Source of the DNA: Kuafuiihalomonas sp039024635
Lineage (GTDB): Bacteria > Myxococcota > Kuafuiibacteriia > Kuafuiibacteriales > Kuafuiibacteriaceae
Assembly: GCA_039024635.1 (NCBI GenBank)
Contig: JBCCQA010000019.1
Location: 44,984 to 108,983 of the forward strand
Length of the DNA: 64,000 bases
Direction of reading: 5' to 3'
Position 1 is the first letter of the stretch. Each line of letters starts with the position of its first letter. Of the stretch, positions 1-8,429 are shown piece by piece. The notes beneath the pieces were generated by a model. The model did not search any database, was not told where the DNA came from, and saw only the letters and a program-made list of their open reading frames with translations. The position numbers and the translations under genes are program-made.

Positions 1-1
1 A

Positions 2-214
2 GGCCCACAGGCCGGTCACGGGGATGGCTCGGAGTACGGATACGGCTACGAAGCCACCGGCCATCCCGGCTACGGGCGACCTGGCTACGGGGAGCCCGGC
101 GCCGACGAACGGCTCGGAAGCAGCCACGGCGGCCACGGCGGTGACGGCCATGAAGTCGGCGGCCACGGCGAGGACCATGGCGCGGGCGAGCACGGAGGCG
201 AGCACCATGAGTGA
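2..214 (+). CDS. C-terminal tail of an ACIII subunit (probably ActE cytochrome c), partial
   Basis: The frame is open from the left edge to a TGA at 212-214 and gives a 70-residue tail that is very rich in Gly and His (10 His), with several Gly-Tyr pairs, ending in GEHHE. Its stop overlaps the ATG of the next gene (ATGAGTGA, 207-214), the usual spacing of translationally coupled subunits. In ACIII operons the gene before actF is normally actE, a mono-haem cytochrome c, so I infer this is the end of actE. The haem-binding part lies outside the window and is not seen. A His-rich tail beside a SCO copper chaperone could bind metal, but that is speculation. The frame is longer than the shadow start at 24 would suggest, and the base composition fits coding DNA. 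Confidence 0.6.
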   Translation, partial: GPQAGHGDGSEYGYGYEATGHPGYGRPGYGEPGADERLGSSHGGHGGDGHEVGGHGEDHGAGEHGGEHHE

Positions 215-1388
215 TCCCCGAGAAATGCCGAGGGTTCTCGGCTCCTTGCGGAGCTTGGCCATCGCGGTGGCGGTACTCGGCTTCGCGGCGCTGGCGTTCG
301 ACTTCAGCCAAGACTCCACCGACTTCTATCGCTCCTACCTGTACGGTTTCTTGTTTGTGCTTTCCTTCCCCCTGGGCTGTTTGGGGCTGCTCCAGATCCA
401 CCATCTGGTGGGTGGCGCTTGGGGTTTCATCATCCAGCGCATCTTGGAGGCCGGGAGCCGGACCATCTACGTGATGCCGGTCCTCTTCATCCCTGTCGTC
501 CTGGGCGCGCCGGAGCTGTACCACTGGATGGATGCAGAGGCGGTGGCGCACGACCATCTTCTCGCTCACAAGGCGCCCTACCTGAACTTTGGCTTCTGGG
601 TGGCGCGGGCCGTGGTCTACTTCGCCATTTGGGCAGGCCTCGCCCTCCTTCTCAACGGCCTGTCGAAGAAGCAGGACGAGACCGGCGAGGGTCGGCTCAG
701 CAACTCGATGAGTTACTATAGCGGGCCCGGTCTTGTTCTCTACTTCCTGACGATGACCTTCGCGGCCTTTGACTGGGCCATGTCTTTGGAGCCCCACTGG
801 TTCTCGACCATTTACGGTCTGATCTTCGTGGAAGGGCAGGGGCTGACGGCCATGGCCTTCAGCATCGTCATCCTCATGTTCCTTCGGAGGAACACGGTTG
901 TGGGCCAGGCGGCGACGGTCGACCGCATTCACGACCTGGGGAAGCTCCAGTTCGCAATGATCGCGCTGTGGGCCTACCTCAACTTCAGCCAGTTCGTGAT
1001 CATCTGGTACGCGAACCTACCCGAGGAAACGGTCTGGTACGCCCACCGCATCCACGGCGGCTATGAGTACTTGGCCATCTTCCTCATCTTCGGACAGTTC
1101 GTCCTGCCCTTTTTCCTTCTCATCACGAGGATGACGAAGCGCCGTATGGAGGTGCTGGCCGGGATTGCGATCTACATTCTGGCTGTTCGGTTGGTGGACC
1201 TCTACTGGCTGGTCATGCCCACCGAGCACCACACGGAGCTGCACCTCACGCCAGGCAACTTCGGGGGACCTTTGGGCCTTTTCGGACTCTGGTTCGTCCT
1301 CTTCTACTGGAATCTCGGGAAGCGGACCCTGATAGTGGAAAGAGACCCGCGTTGGATGGAGAAACTCGCCCATGAGCACGAACACTGA
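207..1388 (+). CDS. actF: Alternative complex III subunit ActF (quinol:cytochrome c oxidoreductase membrane subunit)
   Basis: A 393-residue polytopic membrane protein (about ten hydrophobic segments) resembling the NrfD/ActC-like subunit ActF of alternative complex III, the quinol-oxidising complex that replaces bc1 in many bacteria. Segments such as FDWAMSLEPHWFSTIYG and WYANLPEETVWY are characteristic of the ActF branch. I chose the ATG at 207 (MSDPREMPRVL) because it overlaps the upstream stop and because the 61 residues encoded before it are low-complexity Thr/Ala sequence that reads as the Gly/His-rich tail of the upstream gene in another frame. Its 3' end overlaps the next gene by 17 bases. 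It would pass electrons from menaquinol towards the cytochrome oxidase encoded just downstream. Confidence 0.85.
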   Translation: MSDPREMPRVLGSLRSLAIAVAVLGFAALAFDFSQDSTDFYRSYLYGFLFVLSFPLGCLGLLQIHHLVGGAWGFIIQRILEAGSRTIYVMPVLFIPVVLGAPELYHWMDAEAVAHDHLLAHKAPYLNFGFWVARAVVYFAIWAGLALLLNGLSKKQDETGEGRLSNSMSYYSGPGLVLYFLTMTFAAFDWAMSLEPHWFSTIYGLIFVEGQGLTAMAFSIVILMFLRRNTVVGQAATVDRIHDLGKLQFAMIALWAYLNFSQFVIIWYANLPEETVWYAHRIHGGYEYLAIFLIFGQFVLPFFLLITRMTKRRMEVLAGIAIYILAVRLVDLYWLVMPTEHHTELHLTPGNFGGPLGLFGLWFVLFYWNLGKRTLIVERDPRWMEKLAHEHEH

Positions 1389-1800
1389 ACAAGACGCGGT
1401 CAAACGGGGCTACGAGTCCCGAGATGCGGCGCCGCGACCTGTGCTGATCACCGGAGTTTCGCTGGTCGCCCTCATGTTCGTAGGGCTGGCCGCCGCGATT
1501 TGGTTCTGGCAGACCTTCGAGGACTTAGAGACCCAGGTTCGGCCGACCACCTCCCCCGTGTACGCACGGCAGGTGCCGCGAGGGCCTCGACTTCAGGCCA
1601 ACCCCGATGAGACCTGGCTCGACTACAAGAAGACCCAGATCGAGTTCCTTCAGTCCTACGGCTGGATCGACGAGTCGGCCGGCGTGGTCCACGTTCCGGT
1701 CGAGCTGGCCATGGAGAAGGTGCTCGCGGACGGCCTTCCGTCATGGAAGACGCCGGACCCCGAGCCTACAGAGGAGACGCCCAGCCCCGACGGCGAGTGA
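1372..1800 (+). CDS. Small membrane protein of ACIII-SCO-cytochrome oxidase loci
   Basis: A 142-residue protein with a short polar N-terminus, one transmembrane helix (about residues 27-47) and a soluble C-terminal part with the segment SYGWIDESAGVVHVPVELAM. Proteins with a very similar 'YGW-D-x-x-x-GVVRIPI--AM' segment recur between actF and the SCO gene in ACIII/caa3 loci of other bacteria; no function is established for them to my knowledge. It starts inside the end of actF (17-base overlap) and is followed 4 bases later by the SCO gene, so it is translated with the respiratory genes and is probably an accessory or assembly factor of ACIII or the oxidase. The Pro/Glu-rich tail looks disordered. 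Confidence 0.65.
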   Translation: MSTNTEQDAVKRGYESRDAAPRPVLITGVSLVALMFVGLAAAIWFWQTFEDLETQVRPTTSPVYARQVPRGPRLQANPDETWLDYKKTQIEFLQSYGWIDESAGVVHVPVELAMEKVLADGLPSWKTPDPEPTEETPSPDGE

Positions 1801-1804
1801 GGCC

Positions 1805-2653
1805 ATGAACCGTGCTGTGTTCGTCATCGCCGCTCTCGCGGCCTTCGTCGCTTCGACGAAGCTGACCCACGCTCAGGAGCGCTCCCTCAAACAGGGGCCT
1901 GACGAGCTTCTGGATCAGATCGACCTCGAGCAGAAACTCGAGGCTCAGCTGCCCCTGGACCTGGCCTTCAAGGACGAGACCGGGGCCGACGTGAGCCTGG
2001 GCGACTACTTCGACGGGGAGCGCCCCGCCGTCTTGGCCCTTGTCTACTACGAGTGTCCGATGCTGTGCACGATGATCCTGAACGGGACCCTCCGCGCGTT
2101 GAACGTGATCGACGAGCTCGACGTAGGACGGGACTTCGACGTGATTGCCGTCAGCATCGACCATCGAGAGACCCCCGCTCTGGCCGAAGAGAAGAAGCAA
2201 CTCTACCTCGAGAAGTACCGGCGAGAGGGCGCAGCCGGTGGCTGGCATTTCCTCACCGGTTCCGAGGAGAGCATCGCCAAGCTGGCCCACACCGTAGGCT
2301 TCGCCTTCGAATACGACGAAGAGACGAACCAGTTCGCCCACGGGAGCGCCATTACCGTGATCACGCCGGACGGGAAGATCTCGAAGTACTTCTACGGCAT
2401 CGACTATGACCCGCGCGCACTGCGCCTCGCCCTCGTCGAGGCTTCCTCGGGAAGCATCGGGAGCCTGGTCGACAAGGTCATCCTGTACTGCTTTCGCTAC
2501 AACCCTCTCGAGGGCAAATACAGCCTCGCCATCATGAACGTCCTCCGCGCCCTGGCGGTCCTCACGGCCGGCGGGATGGGCTTGTTCATGCTCATTTCAT
2601 GGCTCCGCGATCGGCGACGTCGGTCCGGCGGCCTGTCGGAGACCCCATCATGA
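1805..2653 (+). CDS. SCO1/SenC/PrrC family copper chaperone
   Basis: A 282-residue periplasmic, thioredoxin-fold protein that delivers copper to the CuA centre of cytochrome oxidase. The CxxxC copper motif is present (YYECPMLCT), together with the later conserved His (QFAHGSAI). An N-terminal signal peptide (MNRAVFVIAALAAF...THA) precedes the domain and a C-terminal transmembrane helix (GGMGLFMLISWL) followed by an Arg-rich end anchors it, an arrangement common in SCO proteins of ACIII-caa3 loci. The ATG at 1805 is preferred over longer frames because it begins the signal peptide and lies 4 bases after the previous stop. Its stop overlaps the oxidase subunit I start (ATGA). SCO normally loads subunit II, whose gene is missing here. 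Confidence 0.9.
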   Translation: MNRAVFVIAALAAFVASTKLTHAQERSLKQGPDELLDQIDLEQKLEAQLPLDLAFKDETGADVSLGDYFDGERPAVLALVYYECPMLCTMILNGTLRALNVIDELDVGRDFDVIAVSIDHRETPALAEEKKQLYLEKYRREGAAGGWHFLTGSEESIAKLAHTVGFAFEYDEETNQFAHGSAITVITPDGKISKYFYGIDYDPRALRLALVEASSGSIGSLVDKVILYCFRYNPLEGKYSLAIMNVLRALAVLTAGGMGLFMLISWLRDRRRRSGGLSETPS

Positions 2654-4335
2654 CTGCCATCACCGATGCAGCCGCGCCCGCCCGCCCGAAGGACGCGCCC
2701 AAGCCCAACTACCTCAACGTGAGCTACGGCCTGAAGTCGTGGCTCCTGACCGTCGACCACAAGCGAATCGGCATTCTCTACCTCTTCGGCGTAACCTTTT
2801 TCTTCGCCGTCGGCGGCATTTTCGCGGCTTTGATGCGGCTCGAGCTCTCGACGCCGGGTCCGTGGCTCGTGGAGTCGGACACCTACAACCGACTCTTCTC
2901 GATGCACGGCATCATCATGACTTTCTTCTTCTTGATTCCGTCCATCCCCGCGACGCTCGGGAACTTCCTCCTCCCCATCATGGTGGGTGCCAAGGATCTG
3001 GCCTTCCCGAAGATCAACCTGCTCAGCTGGTACATCTATATGATCGGGGGGCTGTTCACGACCGCCTCCATCGCCCTCGGTGGCGTGGATACCGGCTGGA
3101 CCTTCTACACGCCCTACTCGTCGACCTACGCCAACTCCAACGTGATGCTGGCTGCGCTGGGTGTCTTCATCTCCGGATTCGCATCCATCCTCACCGGCCT
3201 GAACTTCATGGTCACGGTCCACAAGATGCGGGCCCCGGGCATGACCTGGTTTCGTCTGCCCCTGTTCGTCTGGGCCCACTACGCGACTAGCATCATCATG
3301 CTGCTCGGTACGCCCGTCGTAGCCATCACCATTCTCCTGGTGGCGGTCGAGCGCACCCTGGGCGTAGGCATATTTGACCCCAAGCTGGGCGGCGACCCCG
3401 TGCTCTTCCAGCACCTCTTCTGGTTCTACAGCCACCCCGCCGTCTACATCATGCTGCTTCCGGGCATGGGCATAATGAGCGAAATCATCTCGTGCTTCAG
3501 CCGCAAGCCCATCTTCGGCTACAAGTTCATCGCCTTCTCTTCGATGGCCATCGCCATCGTCGGCTTCATCGTCTGGGGGCACCACATGTTCACCAGTTCA
3601 CAGTCGGTGTACGCGGGGGTCGCCTTCTCCTTCCTAACCATGTTCGTCGCCGTTCCTTCGGCCATCAAGGTCTTCAACTGGGTAGCGACGATGTTCCGAG
3701 GTTCGGTCGAGTTCAGCGCGCCGATGATCTACGCGCTCCTGTACATCGGGCTCTTCTTGGTCGGCGGCCTCACCGGCGTCTTCCTGGGGACCCTGGGTCT
3801 GGACCTGCACGTCCACGATACCTACTTTGTGGTCGCGCACTTTCACTTCGTGATGGTCGGCGCGACCTTGATGGCCTTCCTGGGCGGGCTCCACTTCTGG
3901 TGGCCGAAAATTACCGGGCGTATGTATCCACAGCGGACGGCGCGATTTGCGGCCGGCCTGATATTCGTCGGCTTCTTTCTCGCCTTCATGCCTCAGTTCG
4001 TTCTCGGCTACTTGGGCATGCCCCGGCGCTACCACATCTACCCGGAGGAGTTTCAGTTCCTTCACGTGCTGAGCACGGCCGGGGCCTCTATCCTCGGAGC
4101 CGGCTACATCATCCCCGTCGTCTATTTCGCGACGAGCCTTCGCTTCTCCCCCAGGGCTGTGGCCAACCCCTGGGGCGCGGCCGGCTTCGAGTGGGAGATC
4201 CAGAGCCCACCCACTCAGTTCAACTTCGACAAGACGCCGGTAATGGACCACGAACCTTACAACTACGAGAGCGAGCTGCCGGCGCCGGACCAGCGTCAGG
4301 GTATCATCACGATGTCGGAGGCCGACCTTGTCTAG
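2650..4335 (+). CDS. ctaD: Cytochrome c oxidase subunit I (A2-type, caa3-like)
   Basis: A 561-residue catalytic subunit of a haem-copper oxidase. Visible ligands are the haem-a His in FSMHGIIM, the CuB His with cross-linked Tyr in FYSHPAVYI, the CuB pair in WGHHMF, and the haem ligands in HDTYFVVAHFHFVM. The YSHPAVY form (Tyr-Ser before the His, no Glu in HPEVY) is the signature of A2-type oxidases such as Thermus and Rhodothermus caa3, in which Tyr-Ser replaces the proton-channel Glu. The start at 2650 overlaps the SCO stop (ATGA). It reduces O2 with electrons from cytochrome c and pumps protons across the inner membrane. Confidence 0.96.
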   Translation: MTAITDAAAPARPKDAPKPNYLNVSYGLKSWLLTVDHKRIGILYLFGVTFFFAVGGIFAALMRLELSTPGPWLVESDTYNRLFSMHGIIMTFFFLIPSIPATLGNFLLPIMVGAKDLAFPKINLLSWYIYMIGGLFTTASIALGGVDTGWTFYTPYSSTYANSNVMLAALGVFISGFASILTGLNFMVTVHKMRAPGMTWFRLPLFVWAHYATSIIMLLGTPVVAITILLVAVERTLGVGIFDPKLGGDPVLFQHLFWFYSHPAVYIMLLPGMGIMSEIISCFSRKPIFGYKFIAFSSMAIAIVGFIVWGHHMFTSSQSVYAGVAFSFLTMFVAVPSAIKVFNWVATMFRGSVEFSAPMIYALLYIGLFLVGGLTGVFLGTLGLDLHVHDTYFVVAHFHFVMVGATLMAFLGGLHFWWPKITGRMYPQRTARFAAGLIFVGFFLAFMPQFVLGYLGMPRRYHIYPEEFQFLHVLSTAGASILGAGYIIPVVYFATSLRFSPRAVANPWGAAGFEWEIQSPPTQFNFDKTPVMDHEPYNYESELPAPDQRQGIITMSEADLV

Positions 4336-5044
4336 CGCGATCGGAACCGACGACGTTGGCGGCGTGGAGGACGAGCATGACCACCATCATCCTCAGCTCG
4401 CCCACCACTTCGAAGATCTAGATCAGCAGCGGGACACCCTCACCCTGGGAATGTGGGCCTTCCTGGTCCAAGAGATCATGTTCTTCGGTGGGTTGATCGC
4501 CGCTTTTCTGATCTACCGCGGTCGGTATACCGACGCCTTCGACACCGCAGCCAACCATCTCCCCATCTTCTGGGGCGCGACGAACACCGTGGTTCTCATC
4601 GGTTCCAGTCTCACCATGGCCCTCGCCGTCAAAGCGGGTCAGCTGGGGAAAAAGGGCGCCATCCTGACTTGGATGTCCGCCACCGGCATCCTTGGCTTCG
4701 TCTTCCTTGGCATCAAGACGGTCGAGTACACCGACAAGTTCTCTCACGGCATCATACCCGGGAAGTACTTCCTGCGAGGGGGCGCTCATGGCGCCTACGC
4801 TGACCTGTTGCCCTTCGTGGACCAGGCCCACATGTTCTACATTTTCTACTACATGATGACCGGCATGCACGCGCTCCACATGGTGATCGGCGCGGGCTTG
4901 ATGGTCTGGGTTTTTGTCGAGGTGTTCCAAGACAAGGTGACCAAGGACAAGCACGCCATCGTAGAGAACTTCGGGCTTTATTGGCACTTCGTGGACATCG
5001 TTTGGATCTTCCTTTTTCCCTTTCTCTATCTGCTGGGGCGCTGA
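4328..5044 (+). CDS. ctaE: Cytochrome c oxidase subunit III
   Basis: A 238-residue, seven-helix-type subunit III: a His-rich N-terminus, then the conserved segments MWAFLVQEIMFFGG, HMFYIFYYMMTGMHALH and FGLYWHFVDIVWIFLFP. The start is taken as TTG at 4328, overlapping the ctaD stop by 8 bases, because it is preceded at good spacing by a GGAGG (4318-4322); a GTG at 4364 is an alternative that would drop 12 residues. It stabilises subunit I and is part of the same operon. The gene order ctaD-ctaE-ctaF is standard. Confidence 0.95.
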   Translation: MSSAIGTDDVGGVEDEHDHHHPQLAHHFEDLDQQRDTLTLGMWAFLVQEIMFFGGLIAAFLIYRGRYTDAFDTAANHLPIFWGATNTVVLIGSSLTMALAVKAGQLGKKGAILTWMSATGILGFVFLGIKTVEYTDKFSHGIIPGKYFLRGGAHGAYADLLPFVDQAHMFYIFYYMMTGMHALHMVIGAGLMVWVFVEVFQDKVTKDKHAIVENFGLYWHFVDIVWIFLFPFLYLLGR

Positions 5045-5049
5045 CGGCC

Positions 5050-5484
5050 ATGGGCGATCACGGACACGTACACCAAGAGCACACCTCGACTTCGCTGTTT
5101 CACGTCAGCTCGCTGGGGATGAACATCGCCATCTTCTCTTCTTTGATGGTGCTGACCGCCCTCACGGTGTGGGCGGCCTTTCAGGACTTCGGGCCGCTCG
5201 ACACGCCGATCGCCATCGTGATCGCGATTGTGAAGGCCTCCTTGGTGATCATGTTCTTCATGCACGTGAAGTACAGCTCCAAGATCGTGATGCTCTCGGC
5301 CGGCTCGGGCTTCATGTTCCTCATCTTCCTGTTCGCCTTCACGCTGTCGGACTACGGCACTCGGGAGAAGGTAGACGGCTGGCCCGAGTCGGTAGAGGAC
5401 ACGGTTCCCGCCGGACCCATGGGCACGCCCTACAAGGAGGCCGGTACCGCCGACGCGGTGAAGGTCAATCCTGAAGGATCCTGA
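5050..5484 (+). CDS. ctaF: Cytochrome c oxidase subunit IV (CtaF/CoxD-like)
   Basis: A 144-residue protein with a His-containing N-terminus, three hydrophobic helices and the motif VKASLVIMFFMHVKYSSK, typical of the small prokaryotic subunit IV of caa3/aa3 oxidases. The ATG at 5050 lies 5 bases after the ctaE stop. The polar C-terminal extension of about 45 residues is longer than usual. This is the last gene of the respiratory operon in the window; its last 20 bases overlap the 3' end of the convergent hydrolase gene. Confidence 0.9.
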   Translation: MGDHGHVHQEHTSTSLFHVSSLGMNIAIFSSLMVLTALTVWAAFQDFGPLDTPIAIVIAIVKASLVIMFFMHVKYSSKIVMLSAGSGFMFLIFLFAFTLSDYGTREKVDGWPESVEDTVPAGPMGTPYKEAGTADAVKVNPEGS

Positions 5485-6208
5485 CCTCTAGCCGGTTCCA
5501 AAGAGCCCGGGCCGCAACGCGCACGACCTCGGGTCGCTGGCTGAGCACGTCGTGATGGGCGCCGTCGACGATGGTCGCCATCCTTCCCCAAAGGCGCCTG
5601 AACTCTTCATCGTGTTCACCCACCAGCAGCGAGACTCGAGCTTCTTCAACGCCCTGGTCCAAAAAGGCTCGGCAGTCGGGCATGTCGGCCAAGCTGGAGG
5701 CGAGGAGGGCACGGGCGAGTTGGGGGCCATCGATCCTCGACCGCGGCAGGGGGGGACGCGGGCCGAACATGGGTCTTTGGTCCCATGCTCGAAGGAAGCC
5801 CACGGGGTCCCGATGAAGTTCCTCGGCTCTCTCGGCGTCTTCTTTGGCCCGGCGGTCTCGTGCCGGTGCTTTGAGTCCTCCTGGATGGACGCCGACCAGG
5901 ACCGCGCCCACGAAGAGTTCGGGGTCGCGCATCCATGCTGCGACGCCCAGTCGCCCGCCCATCGAATAGCCCAAGAGCAGTCGCGGAGGGGGGAGTTCGG
6001 CTCGAAGTCTGGACCCGACGAACTCCGTCAGCGCTTCGAAACGATCGACCCCTTCCGGCATGAGCTGGCCCTCGTGCCCCGGCAGGTCGGGTAGCCAGCG
6101 TGTCCCCGGTAAGAACTGCTGCACTCTATCGAACGCACATCCGCTTCCCGTAAAACCATGGAGGGCAGCCCAGCTGGGCTGACCCAATCCGAAGCGGCGC
6201 CCTTGCAC
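5465..6208 (-). CDS. Alpha/beta hydrolase, MenH-like
   Basis: An alpha/beta-hydrolase of about 247 residues. It has the oxyanion segment LHGFTGSG, the nucleophile elbow GYSMGGR (Ser about 82), an acidic residue in LLVGEHDEEF and a C-terminal His in VDGAHHDVL. LHGFTGSG plus GYSMGGRL is the pattern of MenH (SHCHC synthase of menaquinone synthesis), but no other men gene is near, so the substrate is uncertain. The frame extends to a TTG at 6256, only 5 bases from the divergent methyltransferase ATG; the GTG at 6208 is preferred because it leaves room for promoters and begins just before the domain. The 3' end overlaps ctaF by 20 bases. Confidence 0.75.
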   Translation of the reverse strand: MQGRRFGLGQPSWAALHGFTGSGCAFDRVQQFLPGTRWLPDLPGHEGQLMPEGVDRFEALTEFVGSRLRAELPPPRLLLGYSMGGRLGVAAWMRDPELFVGAVLVGVHPGGLKAPARDRRAKEDAERAEELHRDPVGFLRAWDQRPMFGPRPPLPRSRIDGPQLARALLASSLADMPDCRAFLDQGVEEARVSLLVGEHDEEFRRLWGRMATIVDGAHHDVLSQRPEVVRVAARALWNRLEVRILQD

Positions 6209-6261
6209 CAAGTCAGGATCTCGTTTGGTACGCGGAGACGCAATGCTACGAAGCAATTCCG

Positions 6262-7311
6262 ATGACGACAGCAGCGAGCGAGCTGGCGAGCAGCTGGAGC
6301 GAGCGTTTGGGCGAGGCTGGCTATCGAGCGAGCCACGCCGGGCTGGCCATCGGGCTTGGCGTGACCCTGCGCGGTCTGATGCGCGCCTTTACGCCCGAAG
6401 AGATTCGGCCTCCTGACCCCAAAGCAGGCAAGGCCCTGGTGGAGCGCTTTCGGGCTCTCCTCGACCGAGACTTGGAGAACGTGCGGCGCGGCTTTTATCC
6501 GCGCGAGCTGCTGTTCCAGTTCCCGTACCTGACCTACCTGCGCCGCTTCCCCGAGAACGTCATGGAGTTTCCGCGCATCGCGAGCCGCAAGCACCGGGCG
6601 GGTTACAAGGAGCTCCCAGAAGGGGTCGACCTCTCCCAGTACCCCAAGTACTACACCCGCAACTTCCATTGGCAGACCGACGGCTGGTTCAGCCGACGCT
6701 CGGCTCGGATGTACGACCTCCAGGTCGAGATGCTCTTCGTCGGCACGGCGGACATCATGCGCCGGATGAGTATTCCGCCTGTGGTCGAGGCGACCCGGCA
6801 CCTGTCTTCACCCCGCATACTCGATCTCGGTTCGGGCACCGGCCGATTCCTGTTGCAGCTGTCCCGAGCCTTGCCCCAGGCCCGAATCACCGGCCTGGAT
6901 CTGAGCCCCTTCTATCTGAAGGAAGCGGCGGAGACTCTGGCAACGCAGCCCCATGTCGCATTGGTGGCCGAGAACGCCGAGGCCACGCCCTTCCGCGAGG
7001 AGGCCTTCGACTGCGTGACTTCGGTCTTCCTCTTGCACGAGGTCCCTCGGTCAACCCGCCGCACCATCGCTCGCGAGGCCTTCCGCTTGCTGCCCAGCAG
7101 GGGATGCTTCGTGGTCAACGACTCGGCCCAACTTCAGGACAGCGAAGACCTGAAGGCGGCCCTGGAGGGCTTCGCCAGCACCTACCACGAGCCCTATTAT
7201 AGGGATTACACGAAGGATCCGGTGGAGGGCGTCCTGGCCGAGGCGGGTTTCGAGATCGCCTCGAGCGAGACCCATTCGGTCTCGAAGGTGGTGGTCGGGC
7301 GCAAGCCCTGA
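6262..7311 (+). CDS. SAM-dependent class I methyltransferase
   Basis: A 349-residue protein. The second half is a Rossmann methyltransferase with motif I ILDLGSGTGRF (about residues 188-199), the acidic end of beta 2 in ITGLDLSP, and the post-II segment FDCVTSVFLLHEVP, resembling the UbiE/methyltransferase-11 group. The first ~160 residues form a predicted helical extension with a YPRELLFQFPYL segment that I cannot name; similar extended enzymes occur in cyanobacteria and Myxococcota. Substrate unknown. It diverges from the MenH-like gene, and the pair could act on the same quinone or lipid, but this is only a guess from position. Confidence 0.8.
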   Translation: MTTAASELASSWSERLGEAGYRASHAGLAIGLGVTLRGLMRAFTPEEIRPPDPKAGKALVERFRALLDRDLENVRRGFYPRELLFQFPYLTYLRRFPENVMEFPRIASRKHRAGYKELPEGVDLSQYPKYYTRNFHWQTDGWFSRRSARMYDLQVEMLFVGTADIMRRMSIPPVVEATRHLSSPRILDLGSGTGRFLLQLSRALPQARITGLDLSPFYLKEAAETLATQPHVALVAENAEATPFREEAFDCVTSVFLLHEVPRSTRRTIAREAFRLLPSRGCFVVNDSAQLQDSEDLKAALEGFASTYHEPYYRDYTKDPVEGVLAEAGFEIASSETHSVSKVVVGRKP

Positions 7312-7364
7312 ACTTTGCCCTTCTCGAGTTGAAGCTTCCAGCCGTCCGTGCGACCCACGGGCCC

Positions 7365-8426
7365 ATGAAGCGCTGGATTCTGCTCGGGCTGTTCGTCACG
7401 GGCTGCGCCCAAACCGACGGTGGATCGGCCACCGCCACCGCCAACGCCGCCGAGCCAAACAAGGCTGAAGGTGCGGAGAGCGCCGACGGCATGCGACTTC
7501 CGGCCGGCGAGGTCGTGGCCAAGTGGGAAGGTGGTGAGATCACCTATGGAGAGCTCCACGAGAGCGCGGCGGGTGAGCTTCGGAAGATGCGCACTGACTA
7601 CCTGACCAAGGTGAACGAGCTAGAGCGTCGGGCCCTGGATCAGAAGGTCGTGGAGGCGCTGGTCGAGTCGGCAGCCGAGAAGGCAGGTACGACGTCCGAA
7701 GCGTACATGCGTGGCCTAGCACCCGAAGACGTCGACGTGACGGACGAGGAGATTCAGAAGTTCTACGACCAGCAGGTCAAAGGCCGTCAACCGATGGAGC
7801 AGGTACGGCCCCGCATCGTGGCCTTCTTGAAGTCGCGGGCGCAGCAGGAGGCCGTCCGAAAGGCGGTCGACGAGCTCAAGGAGAAGGCCAAGGTCAGCGT
7901 CACGCTACCCGCCCCCGAGATCCCCAAGGCTGAGTTCGAGCTCGCCGGTCGACCCTTCAAGGGCCCGGCCGATGCCAAGGTCACGGTGGTGGAGTTCTCG
8001 GACTTCGAGTGCCCCTACTGCTCGCGGGCTGCCGGACCGACTAAAGCGCTGGTGGACGACAACGAGGGCGTGAAGGTCTACTTCCTTCACTTCCCGCTCA
8101 GCTTCCACAAACAGGCGATGCCTTCGGCCATCGCGGCCGAGTGTGCCCATGCCCAAGGCAAGTTCTGGGAGATGCACGACAAGCTCTTCGACAACCAGAC
8201 GGGCCTCGCCGAAGACAAGTATCCGGTATGGGCCAAGGAGATCGGGCTCGACATGGCGAAGTACGAAGGCTGCGTCGCCGACCCAGCTACCAAGGCGCGG
8301 GTCGAAGCCGACATGGCCATGGGCCAGAAAGCGGGCGTGGGCGGTACGCCGTCCTTCTACATCAACGGTGTTCAGCACCGTGGGGTGCCTGACGACGGCG
8401 TCATCAAGGCTGCCCTCGACAGCTGA
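7365..8426 (+). CDS. Lipoprotein with SurA/PpiC-like N-terminal region and DsbA-family thioredoxin domain
   Basis: A 353-residue protein. A signal peptide ends in a lipobox (LFVTGC, Cys14), followed by a low-complexity Ala/Glu linker. Residues about 48-175 are charged and helical and resemble the SurA/parvulin N-terminal chaperone region (AKWEGGEITYGEL). Residues about 195-353 form a DsbA-like thioredoxin fold with the active site CPYC at 216-219, a cis-Pro loop (GVGGTPSFYING) and the typical FPLSFHKQAM segment. It probably catalyses disulfide formation or isomerisation at the envelope. I chose the ATG at 7365 because it begins the signal peptide. It ends 3 bases before the convergent GNAT-DHFR gene. 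Confidence 0.88.
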   Translation: MKRWILLGLFVTGCAQTDGGSATATANAAEPNKAEGAESADGMRLPAGEVVAKWEGGEITYGELHESAAGELRKMRTDYLTKVNELERRALDQKVVEALVESAAEKAGTTSEAYMRGLAPEDVDVTDEEIQKFYDQQVKGRQPMEQVRPRIVAFLKSRAQQEAVRKAVDELKEKAKVSVTLPAPEIPKAEFELAGRPFKGPADAKVTVVEFSDFECPYCSRAAGPTKALVDDNEGVKVYFLHFPLSFHKQAMPSAIAAECAHAQGKFWEMHDKLFDNQTGLAEDKYPVWAKEIGLDMAKYEGCVADPATKARVEADMAMGQKAGVGGTPSFYINGVQHRGVPDDGVIKAALDS

Positions 8427-8429
8427 GGT

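Noticed and set aside
5465..7311. Menaquinone biosynthesis operon (MenH-like plus methyltransferase as MenG)
   Set aside because: The genes are divergent rather than co-directional, the methyltransferase has a large unrelated N-terminal extension, and no other men gene is nearby.
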